From Rhodanobacter sp. L36 (GTDB lineage Bacteria; Pseudomonadota; Gammaproteobacteria; Xanthomonadales; Rhodanobacteraceae): a stretch of DNA of 50,768 bases. A program made the translations under genes and the position numbers. The DNA is taken from contig NZ_LMUV01000006.1 in the NCBI RefSeq assembly GCF_009765755.1, forward strand, positions 50,231-100,998, in the 5' to 3' direction. The notes below the pieces were generated by a model. The model was not told the DNA's origin, did not search any database, and worked only from the letters and a program-made list of their open reading frames with translations. Shown here one piece after another: positions 9,928-18,752 of this stretch (positions within the stretch are counted from its first letter, which is position 1; each line of letters begins with the position of its first letter).

Positions 9928-10692
9928 TCAGCTTCCGCCTTGCAACGCCTGCAACAGCTGGTCGGGCGTGACGTAGCCGCCGAGCACGGTGCCATCTGGC
10001 CCATAGATGGTGGGCGTGCCATCGACACCCAGTTTCAAGCCAAGGTTGAACTCGTCCTTGACCGGGTTGGTGCAGGTCGCGGGCTTCGGCGCATGGCCCT
10101 GCTTGGCGGCCGTGAACGCTGCATTGCGATCGGCTGCGCACCAGACCGAAACCATCTCGGTATAGGTCGGCGTCGGCCGGCCGGCCGTGGTGGTCAGCCC
10201 CTCACGCGGCCACGCGAGATATTCCACCGCGATGCCGGCCTTGTTGAAATTCGCGACCTGCTCGTGCAGCGCACGACAGAAACCGCAGGTGACGTCGGTG
10301 AACACGGTGATCGTGTATTTCGGATGCGGTGGTGCGAACACGATGCGCTGCGACGCAGGGATCTTGGCCAGTTCCGTTTTGCGAAAATTCGCCCAGGCCG
10401 CTTCGCTGACGTTCTCCTGCTTGGTCAGGTCGACCAGATCGCCGTTGAAGAGATACTTGCCATCGGTGCTGACGTAAAGCATGTGGCCCGACGCGACGAC
10501 CTGATAGAAACCCGGCATCGCCGCCGGCGTGATCGAATCCACTTCGGCTTTCGCCGAAAGCGTTTTGATCGCTGCGCGCACCATCTTGTCGACGGCCGGC
10601 GTGACGGTCTGTGGCGACGGCGAAGGTGTGTCGGCAACAGCCACTGACGCGAGCGCGCACATGCAAAGCGCGAGCAGGAATTTTCTGAACAT
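9928..10692 (-). CDS. dsbC: Thiol:disulfide interchange protein, DsbC family
   Basis: The 254-residue periplasmic protein has a signal peptide (MFRKFLLALCMCALASVAVA, cleavage near residue 20), an N-terminal dimerisation region and a thioredoxin-like domain. Its redox site is CGFC (Cys136 and Cys139) and GTPT is the cis-Pro loop. DsbC isomerises wrongly paired disulfides and is kept reduced by DsbD. Two more Cys (around WCAADR and ATCTNP) match the structural disulfide of the family. I chose the ATG at 10692 because it gives the signal peptide and has GAGG 6 nt upstream; a longer frame to 10872 does not. xerD is nearby, as in many gammaproteobacteria, with a dioxygenase gene inserted between them. 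Confidence 0.93.
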   Translation of the reverse strand: MFRKFLLALCMCALASVAVADTPSPSPQTVTPAVDKMVRAAIKTLSAKAEVDSITPAAMPGFYQVVASGHMLYVSTDGKYLFNGDLVDLTKQENVSEAAWANFRKTELAKIPASQRIVFAPPHPKYTITVFTDVTCGFCRALHEQVANFNKAGIAVEYLAWPREGLTTTAGRPTPTYTEMVSVWCAADRNAAFTAAKQGHAPKPATCTNPVKDEFNLGLKLGVDGTPTIYGPDGTVLGGYVTPDQLLQALQGGS

Positions 10693-10909
10693 GGGAAACC
10701 TCGTTCGATGCCGATCGGCTTGGGGACGCCGCCGGAACAGGCATTCTCGCACAGCCGTGGCGACATCCAGTCGCAAGAAACAACGATCACACGACGTCTC
10801 CGAAGTGATCGGTCGCTCCATTCGATGGTAAATTTCTTGTGTGCGGTTGAGCGAAGTCATCATCCACGCCACTGTCTATCCACGATACGCATTGCCAGGC
10901 GAAACCACC

Positions 10910-11584
10910 TTGATCATCTGCGTTCCCAACATCTTGACCGCCGAAGAATTGCGCGTGCTGCGCGGCGAACTCCAGGGCGCCTCCTTCGTCGATGGCGCGA
11001 GCACCGCCGGCTGGTCGGCGCGCGAGGTGAAGAAAAACCTGCAGGTCGCCAGCGGCAGCGCGAACCAGCAGAAACTGCAGGACATCGTCCGCAGCGCATT
11101 CATGCGAAGCCCGGTGCTGCAGGCATCGTCGTTGCCGTCTGCTTCGACACAGGTGTTGTTCAACCGCTACGACGTCGGCATGCAGTATGGCTCGCATGTC
11201 GATTCACCCATCATGGGCAGTATGGGCGACGCGGTGCGCAGCGACATCGCGATCACGGTGTTCCTTTCCGACCCGAGGACCTATGTCGGTGGCGAGCTGG
11301 TGGTCAACAGCAACGGCACGGAATCCGCGTTCAAGCTGGAGGCAGGCCACGCTATCGCCTATCCCGCCAATTCCCTGCACCGCGTTGCCTCGATCACCGA
11401 AGGCGCGCGTTATGCGGCCGTCATCTGGGTGCAGAGCCAGGTGCGTGATCCGGCCAGGCGCGAACTGTTGTGGGATCTGCAGAACGCGAAGCGGCAGGTG
11501 TTCGAGCGCGAAGGTAAAAGCACGACGTTCGATGCGATCAGCAAGTCACACGCGAACCTGCTGCGCATGTGGGCCGACGTCTGA
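10910..11584 (+). CDS. PKHD-type Fe(II)/2-oxoglutarate hydroxylase (PiuC/YbiX family)
   Basis: From a TTG at 10910 the product is 224 residues, the usual family size, and begins with the typical VPNILTAEEL. The 2OG-Fe facial triad is visible as His96, Asp98 (YGSHVDSP) and His157 (NSLHRV), with an Arg (ARYAAVIW) placed to bind 2-oxoglutarate. The frame is open back to 10841, but the extra 23 residues are unlike the family. AGGC with 9-nt spacing precedes the TTG. Relatives occur beside TonB siderophore receptors and are linked to iron uptake; none is present here. The protein substrate is unknown. It stands alone on the plus strand between dsbC and xerD, both on the minus strand. Confidence 0.88.
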   Translation: MIICVPNILTAEELRVLRGELQGASFVDGASTAGWSAREVKKNLQVASGSANQQKLQDIVRSAFMRSPVLQASSLPSASTQVLFNRYDVGMQYGSHVDSPIMGSMGDAVRSDIAITVFLSDPRTYVGGELVVNSNGTESAFKLEAGHAIAYPANSLHRVASITEGARYAAVIWVQSQVRDPARRELLWDLQNAKRQVFEREGKSTTFDAISKSHANLLRMWADV

Positions 11585-11601
11585 TTTTCCTTTCGGTTTC
11601 T

Positions 11602-11617
11602 GTATGGACGTCCATAC
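11602..11617. repeat. Perfect 16-bp palindrome between convergent genes
   Basis: GTATGGAC followed by GTCCATAC is an uninterrupted palindrome in the 54-bp gap between the dioxygenase stop and the xerD stop. It could act as a short bidirectional terminator or a dimer-binding operator. No T-run follows. Confidence 0.35.
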
Positions 11618-11638
11618 GCGAACATGCCTGACGGCGTT

Positions 11639-12556
11639 TCAACCGCGCGGGTGATGTTGCGCATGCAATCGCTTCAGCCCTTCCTTAGCCACCAGCGTGT
11701 AGATTTGCGTGGTGCTGAGCGAGCTGTGACCCAGCAACATCTGCAATGCGCGCAGATCTGCGCCGTGATTGAGCAGATGGGTTGCAAACGAGTGGCGCAA
11801 GACGTGCGGTGAGATGCGTTTGGGGTTGATGCCGACTTTCAGCGCGTGACGTTTTACAAGCGTCCAGAACATTTGCCGCGTCATGCCCTCGCCGCGCTTG
11901 CTGAGGAACAACGCAGCCGGCTGCCGACCCTTCGCCAGCTGCGGCCGAACCTGCGCGAGATAGGTCGCGATACGTTCGAGTGCGACTTCACCTACCGGTA
12001 CCAGCCGATCCTTGCCGCCCTTGCCGGTGACGCGCAATACACCCTGTCGCGCGTTCAACGCGGCCAGCGGCAACTCGACAAGTTCGGACACGCGAAGACC
12101 CGATGCGTACATCAGCTCCAGCATCGCGCGATCGCGCAAGCCGAGCATCGTGTCGACATCCGGCGCCGCAAGCAGGCTTTCGATCTCGCGTTCAGCCAGC
12201 GCCTTCGGCAGGCTGCGCGGCATCTTCGGCCTTTCGATCAACAGCGTGGGATCGACGAACGCAGACTCATCACGCGCAACGAAGGCGTAGTAGCGACGAA
12301 ACGCGGATTGCCGTCGCGCAATGGAACGGATCGCCGCAGGCTTGGCGCCGTGGTACGCGGAAATATCCTCGCGGCGCGCATCGTGCAGAACGCTTCCGCG
12401 TTCGCCCAGCCATGTCGCCAGCGCCTCCAGATCTCGTCGATACGCTTCGAGCGTGCGATCGGCCAGCCCATCCTCCGACCAGATGCGTTCGAGAAACGCG
12501 GCAATGCTTCGGCGATCCGCTTCGGCGATACTTGTGGGAGACGTTTCCTTTTTCAT
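11639..12556 (-). CDS. xerD: Site-specific tyrosine recombinase XerD
   Basis: The 305-residue protein has a SAM-like core-binding domain (about residues 10-100) and a tyrosine-recombinase catalytic domain. Catalytic residues visible are Arg155 (SGLRVSEL), the Lys in TGKGGKDR, HxxR in HVLRHSFATHLL, the second His in LLGHSSLSTT and Tyr286 in TTQIYTLV. With XerC it resolves chromosome dimers at dif during division. XerD rather than XerC is preferred because of the nearby dsbC. The start at 12556 (MKKETSPTS) gives the usual length; a frame to 12610 would add 18 residues. It is divergent from the RDD gene. Confidence 0.93.
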   Translation of the reverse strand: MKKETSPTSIAEADRRSIAAFLERIWSEDGLADRTLEAYRRDLEALATWLGERGSVLHDARREDISAYHGAKPAAIRSIARRQSAFRRYYAFVARDESAFVDPTLLIERPKMPRSLPKALAEREIESLLAAPDVDTMLGLRDRAMLELMYASGLRVSELVELPLAALNARQGVLRVTGKGGKDRLVPVGEVALERIATYLAQVRPQLAKGRQPAALFLSKRGEGMTRQMFWTLVKRHALKVGINPKRISPHVLRHSFATHLLNHGADLRALQMLLGHSSLSTTQIYTLVAKEGLKRLHAQHHPRG

Positions 12557-12603
12557 GCGCACGATGCTGGCCATTGCGCGCGCACTTCGCAAGCGAACCA
12601 CCG

Positions 12604-13107
12604 ATGCCAACCCACCTCGTCACCACCGACCAGCCCTGCCCGCTTTGGCGACGCCTGCTCGCGCTTGTCTATGACCTGCTGATCGTCGTGGCGATCGTGA
12701 TGGTGGTGGGACTGCTGTGCCAGCTCGCGACCGGCGGCCAGCTGATTCGCACCGGCGCGGTGACGATCGTGCCGGTGTGGTACCAGGCGTTGCAGGGTGT
12801 CGTGGTCTCTGCCTATTTCGTCAGCTCGTGGGTGCGCGGCGGCCAGACGGTAGGCATGCGGCCGTGGCGCATCCGCGTCACGCGCGAAGATGGCGGCGCC
12901 ATCTCGATGCAGCAGGCAATGATCCGATTGCTGGTCGCGGCCGCGCCGATGGTGCTGTTGATGCTCACGCCTGTGCTCGGCCTGCGCGCGACGCTTTGGA
13001 CGCTGCTGGTGGTTTGGGCAGGCTGGTTTCTCGCTGGATGTTTTGATGCGCGGCGGCGCGCGCTGCACGATTTTGCCGCGCATACCGAAATCCGCCGGCT
13101 CGACTGA
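12604..13107 (+). CDS. RDD-family membrane protein
   Basis: The 167-residue inner-membrane protein shows the RDD pattern. The first helix region is WRRLLALVYDLLIVVAIVMV with the conserved Arg and Asp, a central helix follows, and GMRPWRIRVTREDGG starts the second half, with FDARRRALHDFAAHT near the end. There are about three or four hydrophobic segments. The family's role is poorly defined; some members affect ion transport. Genes of this type often lie beside xerD or lptG in Xanthomonadales. The ATG at 12604 is 47 bp from the divergent xerD start. Confidence 0.85.
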   Translation: MPTHLVTTDQPCPLWRRLLALVYDLLIVVAIVMVVGLLCQLATGGQLIRTGAVTIVPVWYQALQGVVVSAYFVSSWVRGGQTVGMRPWRIRVTREDGGAISMQQAMIRLLVAAAPMVLLMLTPVLGLRATLWTLLVVWAGWFLAGCFDARRRALHDFAAHTEIRRLD

Positions 13108-13148
13108 ACTTCACGCTCCGCTCAACGCGCACAGGTTCCAATCCAACC

Positions 13149-13946
13149 ATGATTTCGACGCGACCGCCCGAACATCGCAGCCACGAAGAACTGATCCGCA
13201 CCAATCGCGGTTTCTACGAATCGTTGTGGTCGGGCGCGCGACTGGTCGGGCCCGAACGCTTCAACACCTGGCCATTGGTGCGCGAACTTGCCGCGAAGTC
13301 GGCGCGCCGCCTGGAGGTCGCACCGGGTCTTCGCCCACGATTGCCGCTCGACGGCACCTGCTTCGTCGACCTGAGCCATGCCGCGCTGCTGCAATTGCGC
13401 CGGCGCGGCGCCAATGCCGTGCACGGTTTGATCGGCGCGCTGCCTTGCGCGGACAACAGTTTCGATCTGGTCTGCGCGCTCGATATTCTCGAACACGTGG
13501 TCGACGACGACAGCGCGTTCGCAGAACTCGCGCGCGTCTCTGCGCCCGGCGCCAACGTGCTGGTTTCGGTACCGTTGCATCCGGAGGCGTGGACCGCATT
13601 CGACGAATTCGTCGGTCACTGTCGCCGCTACGAACCGCAGCAGATCGTGGCGCGACTCGCGCAGCACGGCTTCGTCATCGAACACAGCGCCATCTATGGC
13701 ATGCAACCCAAATCATCGCGACTGCTCGATCTGGGCCAGTCGTATCTCACGCACCACCGCGAGCGCGCCATGTGGTGGTACAACCGCGTGCTGATGCCGA
13801 TCGGCCTGCGTTTCCAGAAGACGTTGAAATGGCGCGACGGACTCAGCGATACCGAAGGCGTCGACGAAGTGGTGCTGCGATGCCGTTTCCTGCCGTCGAG
13901 CGCTCGATCCACCGCTGATTGCCGCAGTGCAACACGGCGGCGATGA
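13149..13946 (+). CDS. SAM-dependent methyltransferase, class I
   Basis: The 265-residue protein has a shortened Rossmann methyltransferase core at about residues 50-175. Visible pieces are RRLEVAPGLRPRLPL (motif I region), CADNSFDLVCALDILEHV (motif II/post-I, typical of Methyltransf_11) and RVSAPGANVLVSVPLHP (motif III). A C-terminal helical part (about 190-265) carries several aromatic residues. Motif I has APGLRPRL where EVGCGTG-like residues are usual, so SAM binding may be atypical. The substrate is unknown. The PHB depolymerase gene starts 44 bp downstream and may be co-transcribed. Confidence 0.82.
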   Translation: MISTRPPEHRSHEELIRTNRGFYESLWSGARLVGPERFNTWPLVRELAAKSARRLEVAPGLRPRLPLDGTCFVDLSHAALLQLRRRGANAVHGLIGALPCADNSFDLVCALDILEHVVDDDSAFAELARVSAPGANVLVSVPLHPEAWTAFDEFVGHCRRYEPQQIVARLAQHGFVIEHSAIYGMQPKSSRLLDLGQSYLTHHRERAMWWYNRVLMPIGLRFQKTLKWRDGLSDTEGVDEVVLRCRFLPSSARSTADCRSATRRR

Positions 13947-13990
13947 ACGGCGCTAAGATGGATCGTTTTCAGCCAGACACTTTCACACCG

Positions 13991-15241
13991 ATGCTTTATC
14001 AAATCCACGAATGGCAGCGCGCGTTTCTCGGGCCGCTGAGTTATTTCGCGCAAGCCAACGCGAGCATGCTCAACGACAACAGCAACCCGCTCGCGCAGTT
14101 GCCCGGCAGTCAGCGCATGGCTGCGGGTTTCGAGCTGATCCATCGTCTCGGCAAGGAATACGAGAAGCCCGAATTCGGCATTCACGTCGCCACTGCCCAC
14201 GATCACGAGATCGCGGTGATCGAACGCATCGCACTCGACAAGCCGTTCTGCCAGCTCAAGCGCTTCAAGCGCTTCAGTGATGACCCCGCGACCATCGAGA
14301 AGATGAAGGGCGACCCAGTCGTGCTGGTCGTCGCGCCGCTCTCCGGCCATCACGCCACGCTGCTGCGCGATACCGTACGCACGCTGCTGCGCGACCACAA
14401 GGTCTACATCACCGACTGGGTCGATGCGCGCATGGTGCCCGGCGCCGTCGGACCCTTCGGACTCGACGACTACGTCGGCTACATCGAGGAATTCATCCGT
14501 CACATCGGCGCGCGCGATCTGCACGTGATCTCGGTGTGCCAGCCTACCGTGCCGGTGCTCGCTGCCGTGTCGTTGATGGCTGCGCGCGGCGAAGACACGC
14601 CGCGCAGCCTGACCATGATGGGCGGCCCGATCGATCCGCGGCGCAGTCCCACCAGCGTGGATAACCTCGCGACAAAGCAGCCGCTGTCGTGGTTCAAGGG
14701 CAACGTGATTCACACCGTACCGCCGAATTATCCCGGCCACGGTCGCGAGGTTTATCCGGGCTTCCTGCAGCACGCCGGGTTCATCGCGATGAACCCCAGC
14801 CGGCATCTGCATTCGCACTGGGATTTCTACCAGGACCTGCTGCGCGGCGACCTCGACGACGCGCAATCGCACCGCAAGTTCTACGACGAATACAACGCCG
14901 TGCTCGACATGCCGGCGGCGTTCTACCTCGACACCATCGAAAAAGTCTTCCAGAAATTCCTGCTGCCGCGTGGCCTCTGGGACGTTGCAGGCGAGCGGGT
15001 CAACCCTGCCGCGATCAAACGCAGCGCCCTGCTCACCATCGAAGGCGAACTCGACGACATTTCCGGTCTCGGCCAGACCCAGGCCGCGCACGATCTGTGC
15101 AGCAGCATCCCGACGAAACGCCGCGAGCACCGGGTGATCGAAGGCGCCGGTCACTACGGCATCTTCAGCGGCCGCCGCTGGCGCGAGACGGTGTATCCGC
15201 AGGTACGCGATTTCATTCGGCGGTTTGATACGGGGAAGTAG
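13991..15241 (+). CDS. phaZ: Intracellular polyhydroxybutyrate depolymerase
   Basis: The 416-residue protein matches intracellular PHB depolymerases of the Cupriavidus PhaZ1 type, which mobilise stored polyester granules in the cytoplasm. Family signs are the start MLYQIHEWQRAFLGPLSYFA, and an active-site Cys183 in place of Ser in the lipase-box-like ISVCQPTVP. The likely charge-relay His lies near the C-terminus in GAGHYGIFSGRRW. The start at 13991 is preferred to a longer frame from 13919 because it matches the family N-terminus. No PHA synthase or phasin gene is in the window. It ends 141 bp before the converging ltaA, with a hairpin between. Confidence 0.93.
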   Translation: MLYQIHEWQRAFLGPLSYFAQANASMLNDNSNPLAQLPGSQRMAAGFELIHRLGKEYEKPEFGIHVATAHDHEIAVIERIALDKPFCQLKRFKRFSDDPATIEKMKGDPVVLVVAPLSGHHATLLRDTVRTLLRDHKVYITDWVDARMVPGAVGPFGLDDYVGYIEEFIRHIGARDLHVISVCQPTVPVLAAVSLMAARGEDTPRSLTMMGGPIDPRRSPTSVDNLATKQPLSWFKGNVIHTVPPNYPGHGREVYPGFLQHAGFIAMNPSRHLHSHWDFYQDLLRGDLDDAQSHRKFYDEYNAVLDMPAAFYLDTIEKVFQKFLLPRGLWDVAGERVNPAAIKRSALLTIEGELDDISGLGQTQAAHDLCSSIPTKRREHRVIEGAGHYGIFSGRRWRETVYPQVRDFIRRFDTGK

Positions 15242-15336
15242 GGCTGACCGCCGGATGTTTTGAGATGCACGGTTTGGTTGGTGCCATCCTGCGCAAATTT
15301 CACACCGACGCTCCGGACATGCTGCTTCGCCTCCGC

Positions 15337-15366
15337 TCGTCATTCCGGCGAAGGCCGGAATGACGA
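15337..15366. terminator. GTCATTCCGGC-type hairpin between phaZ and ltaA
   Basis: The left arm at 15337-15349 and right arm at 15354-15366 are exact complements (13 bp, core GTCATTCCGGC) around the 4-nt loop GAAG. Repeats with this core are common as dispersed extragenic hairpins in proteobacteria. Lying between two convergent genes, it probably works as a bidirectional terminator. I found no second copy in this window. Confidence 0.6.
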
Positions 15367-15382
15367 AAGGCGGGCCGACACC

Positions 15383-16402
15383 TTAACGCCCCGCAAAGAA
15401 CGCGCGGAACGCCTCCACCACTCGCTCAACGCCTTCATCATCCACGTCCAGATGCGTCACCAGCCGCACCGTCGGCAGATAGCCGATGCTGATGCGTACG
15501 CCGGCTTCGCGCAGATGGACGTCCAATTCGCGCAGATGTTTCGCCGGCACGTCGATGAACACCATGTTGGTGAACTGGCCAAGCAGGTTGACGCCGGCGA
15601 TCTCGCGCAGGCGACCGGCGAGGAAGGCGGCGCGACGATGATCGTCGGCCAGCCGGGCGACATGATGGTCGAGTGCGAACACGCAGCCCGCGGCGAGGAT
15701 ACCCGCCTGGCGCCAACCACCACCGGTAACCTTGCGCCAGCGTCGGGCTTTCTCGATCAACGCATGCGAACCCACCAATACCGATCCGACCGGCGCGCCA
15801 AGCCCCTTTGAAAAACACACCGACACCGTATCGAAATGTCGCGCAATCTCCCGTGCCGGCACGTCGCACGCAATCGCCGCGTTGAACAGACGCGCGCCAT
15901 CCAGATGCAGACCAAGCCCGCGCGAACGTGCAGTGTCATGCGCGGCCTGCAAGTAATTCAGCGGCAGCGCACGGCCATTCCAGGTGTTCTCCAGCGCGAG
16001 CAAACGGGTGCGCGCGAAGTGTGGATCGACCGGCTTGATCGATGCCTCGATGCGCGCCAGTGGCAGCGTGCCGTCTTCCGCGGGCACGATCGGTTGCGGC
16101 TGGATCGAACCCAGCACGGCGGCGCCGCCACCTTCGAATTTGAACGTATGTGCATCCATGCCGACCAGGTATTCGTCACCGCGTTCGCAATGCGACATCA
16201 GCGCCAGCAAGTTGGATTGCGTGCCGCTGGGCACGAACAGCCCTGCATCGAACCCAAGCTCATCGGCGAGCCGCTGCTGCAGTCCGTTGACGGTCGGGTC
16301 TTCGCCGTAAACGTCGTCGCCGACATCCGCCGCCAGCATCGCTTCGCGCATGGCGCGCGTGGGTCGTGTCACGGTGTCGCTGCGCAGGTCCACCACGTTC
16401 AT
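15383..16402 (-). CDS. ltaA: Low-specificity L-threonine aldolase
   Basis: The 339-residue PLP enzyme splits L-threonine or L-allo-threonine into glycine and acetaldehyde. The Schiff-base Lys199 lies in CFSKGLGAPVGS. Other family marks are VDLRSDTVTRPTRAMREAM at the N-terminus, the glycine-rich VYGEDPTVN, and LHLDGARLFNAA with the PLP-contacting Asp. Length is normal for the family. It is 36 bp downstream of lptG on the same strand, so it may be the last gene of an lptF-lptG-ltaA transcript. Confidence 0.94.
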   Translation of the reverse strand: MNVVDLRSDTVTRPTRAMREAMLAADVGDDVYGEDPTVNGLQQRLADELGFDAGLFVPSGTQSNLLALMSHCERGDEYLVGMDAHTFKFEGGGAAVLGSIQPQPIVPAEDGTLPLARIEASIKPVDPHFARTRLLALENTWNGRALPLNYLQAAHDTARSRGLGLHLDGARLFNAAIACDVPAREIARHFDTVSVCFSKGLGAPVGSVLVGSHALIEKARRWRKVTGGGWRQAGILAAGCVFALDHHVARLADDHRRAAFLAGRLREIAGVNLLGQFTNMVFIDVPAKHLRELDVHLREAGVRISIGYLPTVRLVTHLDVDDEGVERVVEAFRAFFAGR

Positions 16403-16438
16403 CGTCGATCCTCAAACTTTCGCAATGCAGTGTGCCCA

Positions 16439-17536
16439 TCAGGCATGACGACGGAAGTAGTACAACGCGGCCGCCGAAAGGATCAGTGCGGGCAACAGGT
16501 TGGCCAGCAGCGGCGACATGCCGTAGACCGTGCCGAAGTTCACCATCGCCTGCTGCAGAAAATACCAGCCGATCGCCAGCAGGATGCCGATGAACATGCG
16601 CTTGCCCAGTCCGCCGGAACGCAGCGCGCCGAACGCGAACGGCATCGCGCACAGAACCAGCACCAGTCCGTTGAACGGGTACATCACGCGTCCCCAGAAC
16701 GCGACCGCGTAACTGCCGGAACGCTCGCCGTTTTTTTCGAGATAACGGATGTTTCGATGCAGGTCGCGCATGGAGAGGTATTGCGGCTGGATCACCGACT
16801 GCGCCAGTACCTGCGGATTGAGCCGCGTGGTCCAGGTTTCGCTGGGCAGCATGGTGGTGTGCACGCCTTTCGTGTCGAGCACGCTGCTGCGCACGTTGTG
16901 CAGCAGCCACTGCTGACCGTCGTGGTCGGCAGTGGCTGCCCATTCGAAATGGTTGAGCTGGCCGTCTGGCGTGAAGGTGAAAGTGCGCACGTCCGCGAGC
17001 TGCACCGTGCCAATGCCACCGATCTGTTTCAGCATGGTGCTCTTGGCGTTGATCACCACGTTGCCATCGCGCGCCCACAGGCCGCTGCTGGTGGCGCCGA
17101 GGTTACCCGAATGCATGCGCAACTGCATCGCCTGCGCTTTCTGGTCTCCCCATGGTGCGGCGGTTTCGCCAAGGATCACCACCGCGACGATCATCACCGC
17201 GATCACGCCCACGGCAGAGCCGATGATGCGTAATCGCGACATGCCGGCGGCGCGCAACGCCACCAGCTCGCCGGTGCCGGCCAGGCCGCCTAGCCCGAGC
17301 AGGCCACCGATCACCGCGGCATAGGTGAACATCTCGTACCCGCGTCGCGGAAACGTCACCAGCACGTAGATCACCACGTTGCTCAGCGTGTTGCCATGCT
17401 TGCCGACCGTGCCGAGCTGGCGCAGGAAGACTTGAATCGCGTCCATGCCGGTCAGCACCATCCACACCATCAGCAGCGACGTGAGCACGCTGAAGGCGAC
17501 CAGCCGATCGACTCGCTTGATGCTGAAGACACTCAC
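16439..17536 (-). CDS. lptG: LPS export ABC transporter permease LptG
   Basis: The 365-residue YjgP/YjgQ-family protein has three N-terminal membrane helices, a periplasmic beta-jellyroll domain (about residues 125-265) and three C-terminal helices ending ALYYFRRHA. With LptF and the ATPase LptB it extracts lipopolysaccharide from the inner membrane and passes it to LptC. The coding region begins with GTG at 17536 (VSVFSIKRVDRLVAF), overlapping the lptF stop by 4 nt (GTGA), so the two are translationally coupled. A longer frame to 17833 lies inside lptF and is not used. Confidence 0.94.
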   Translation of the reverse strand: MSVFSIKRVDRLVAFSVLTSLLMVWMVLTGMDAIQVFLRQLGTVGKHGNTLSNVVIYVLVTFPRRGYEMFTYAAVIGGLLGLGGLAGTGELVALRAAGMSRLRIIGSAVGVIAVMIVAVVILGETAAPWGDQKAQAMQLRMHSGNLGATSSGLWARDGNVVINAKSTMLKQIGGIGTVQLADVRTFTFTPDGQLNHFEWAATADHDGQQWLLHNVRSSVLDTKGVHTTMLPSETWTTRLNPQVLAQSVIQPQYLSMRDLHRNIRYLEKNGERSGSYAVAFWGRVMYPFNGLVLVLCAMPFAFGALRSGGLGKRMFIGILLAIGWYFLQQAMVNFGTVYGMSPLLANLLPALILSAAALYYFRRHA

Positions 17537-18654
17537 GTGGGAACAACCACGCGCGTCTTGACCCGATTCACGCGCCGCTCCGCGTATTGCTTGCGGAACA
17601 ACCACAACGCGAGCGCGAGCACCACAAGGTGCAGCGCCCACAAGGGCGATTCGGTATGCCAGTGACCCTTGCCGATCTGCGCGCGACCCAATGCAAGCAG
17701 CAGGTAATAAAGATAGAACGTGACGATCGCCAGCAGCAGTCGTCCGTAACGTGGCTCGCGCGGACTCTGTCTCGACAACGGCAAGGCCAGCAGCAACAGC
17801 ACCAGCGTGAGCGGCGGCGCATTCAATCGCCACGCGAGTTCGGCGTGCGCGTCGGGATCGGTGGAACGCGCCAGCGTCAGGCTGTCCAGCGACTGATTCG
17901 GATCGTCGTCATCGTCGGACTGCACGCTGGAGAGCGAGGTGTCGTTGCGGTCGTACTGCATCTGGCGCCAGTTGTCGGCACCGAGCGGAATGTCGTACTG
18001 CCAGCCATTGCTGAAGGCGATGAAGCGGCCGTTGCCGTCGCTCTCCTGATAGAGCTGGCCGGTGGCGGCATTGACGACTTTCAGGTGCTGGTGGCCATCT
18101 TTGCTGCTGCGCTGGGTGGCGACGAAGCTGCGGCCAAGTTTGCTGCCGTCGCGACTGAGGCTGTCGACGAAAATGATGCCGCCCTTGCCCGGCAGCTCAG
18201 TCCATCGACCCGCGTCGAGGCCCGCAGCAACAACGGAACGATTGGCTGCAGCCACCATCGAGTTGGCCGTGCCCATCGCCCATGGCCCGAGCCACAGCGA
18301 CACCACCGCGGTGATCGCCACCAGCACGACGCCCAGCAGCAACACCGGTTTCATCAATCCACGCGGGCCCATGCCGGACGAAGACAGCACGTGCATCTCG
18401 CTCTCGCGATACATCCGGCCCAGGCCCATCAGCACGCCGATGAAGCTCGCCAATGGCAGCATGTTGGTCAGGCCATTGAGCGTCTGCAGGCCGAGCACCT
18501 GGAACATCACGCTCGGCGGAAAACTTCCGTTGGCGACCTGCTGCACCACCTTGGCGAACGCGCTTCCCGCGACGATCACCAGCAGCACCACGGCGGTGGC
18601 GGCCACGGTTTGCGCCAGCTCGCGGAGGAAATAGCGGTCGAGGATGCTCAGCAT
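17533..18654 (-). CDS. lptF: LPS export ABC transporter permease LptF
   Basis: The 373-residue YjgP/YjgQ-family permease starts MLSILDRYFLRELAQT. It has three N-terminal helices (to about residue 120), a periplasmic domain (about 125-260) and three C-terminal helices. It pairs with LptG in the LPS transport machine. An acidic stretch in the periplasmic part (SDDDDDPNQ) is unusual. The gene is the first of the lptF-lptG-ltaA run and diverges from pepA with a 98-bp gap that should hold both promoters. Confidence 0.94.
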   Translation of the reverse strand: MLSILDRYFLRELAQTVAATAVVLLVIVAGSAFAKVVQQVANGSFPPSVMFQVLGLQTLNGLTNMLPLASFIGVLMGLGRMYRESEMHVLSSSGMGPRGLMKPVLLLGVVLVAITAVVSLWLGPWAMGTANSMVAAANRSVVAAGLDAGRWTELPGKGGIIFVDSLSRDGSKLGRSFVATQRSSKDGHQHLKVVNAATGQLYQESDGNGRFIAFSNGWQYDIPLGADNWRQMQYDRNDTSLSSVQSDDDDDPNQSLDSLTLARSTDPDAHAELAWRLNAPPLTLVLLLLALPLSRQSPREPRYGRLLLAIVTFYLYYLLLALGRAQIGKGHWHTESPLWALHLVVLALALWLFRKQYAERRVNRVKTRVVVPT

Positions 18655-18752
18655 GCGATAAACTTGTCCGCTTGTTCAGTCGCGCCCGATCGGGCCGGCA
18701 AACCGCAAGTCTAGCCTGTCCGGCCGCTGCCGGGCCCATGCAGGAACCCGTG

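Noticed and set aside
12103..12603. Longer plus-strand start for the RDD-family gene
   Set aside because: The added 167 residues are Arg-rich and antisense to xerD; the RDD domain begins right after the ATG at 12604.
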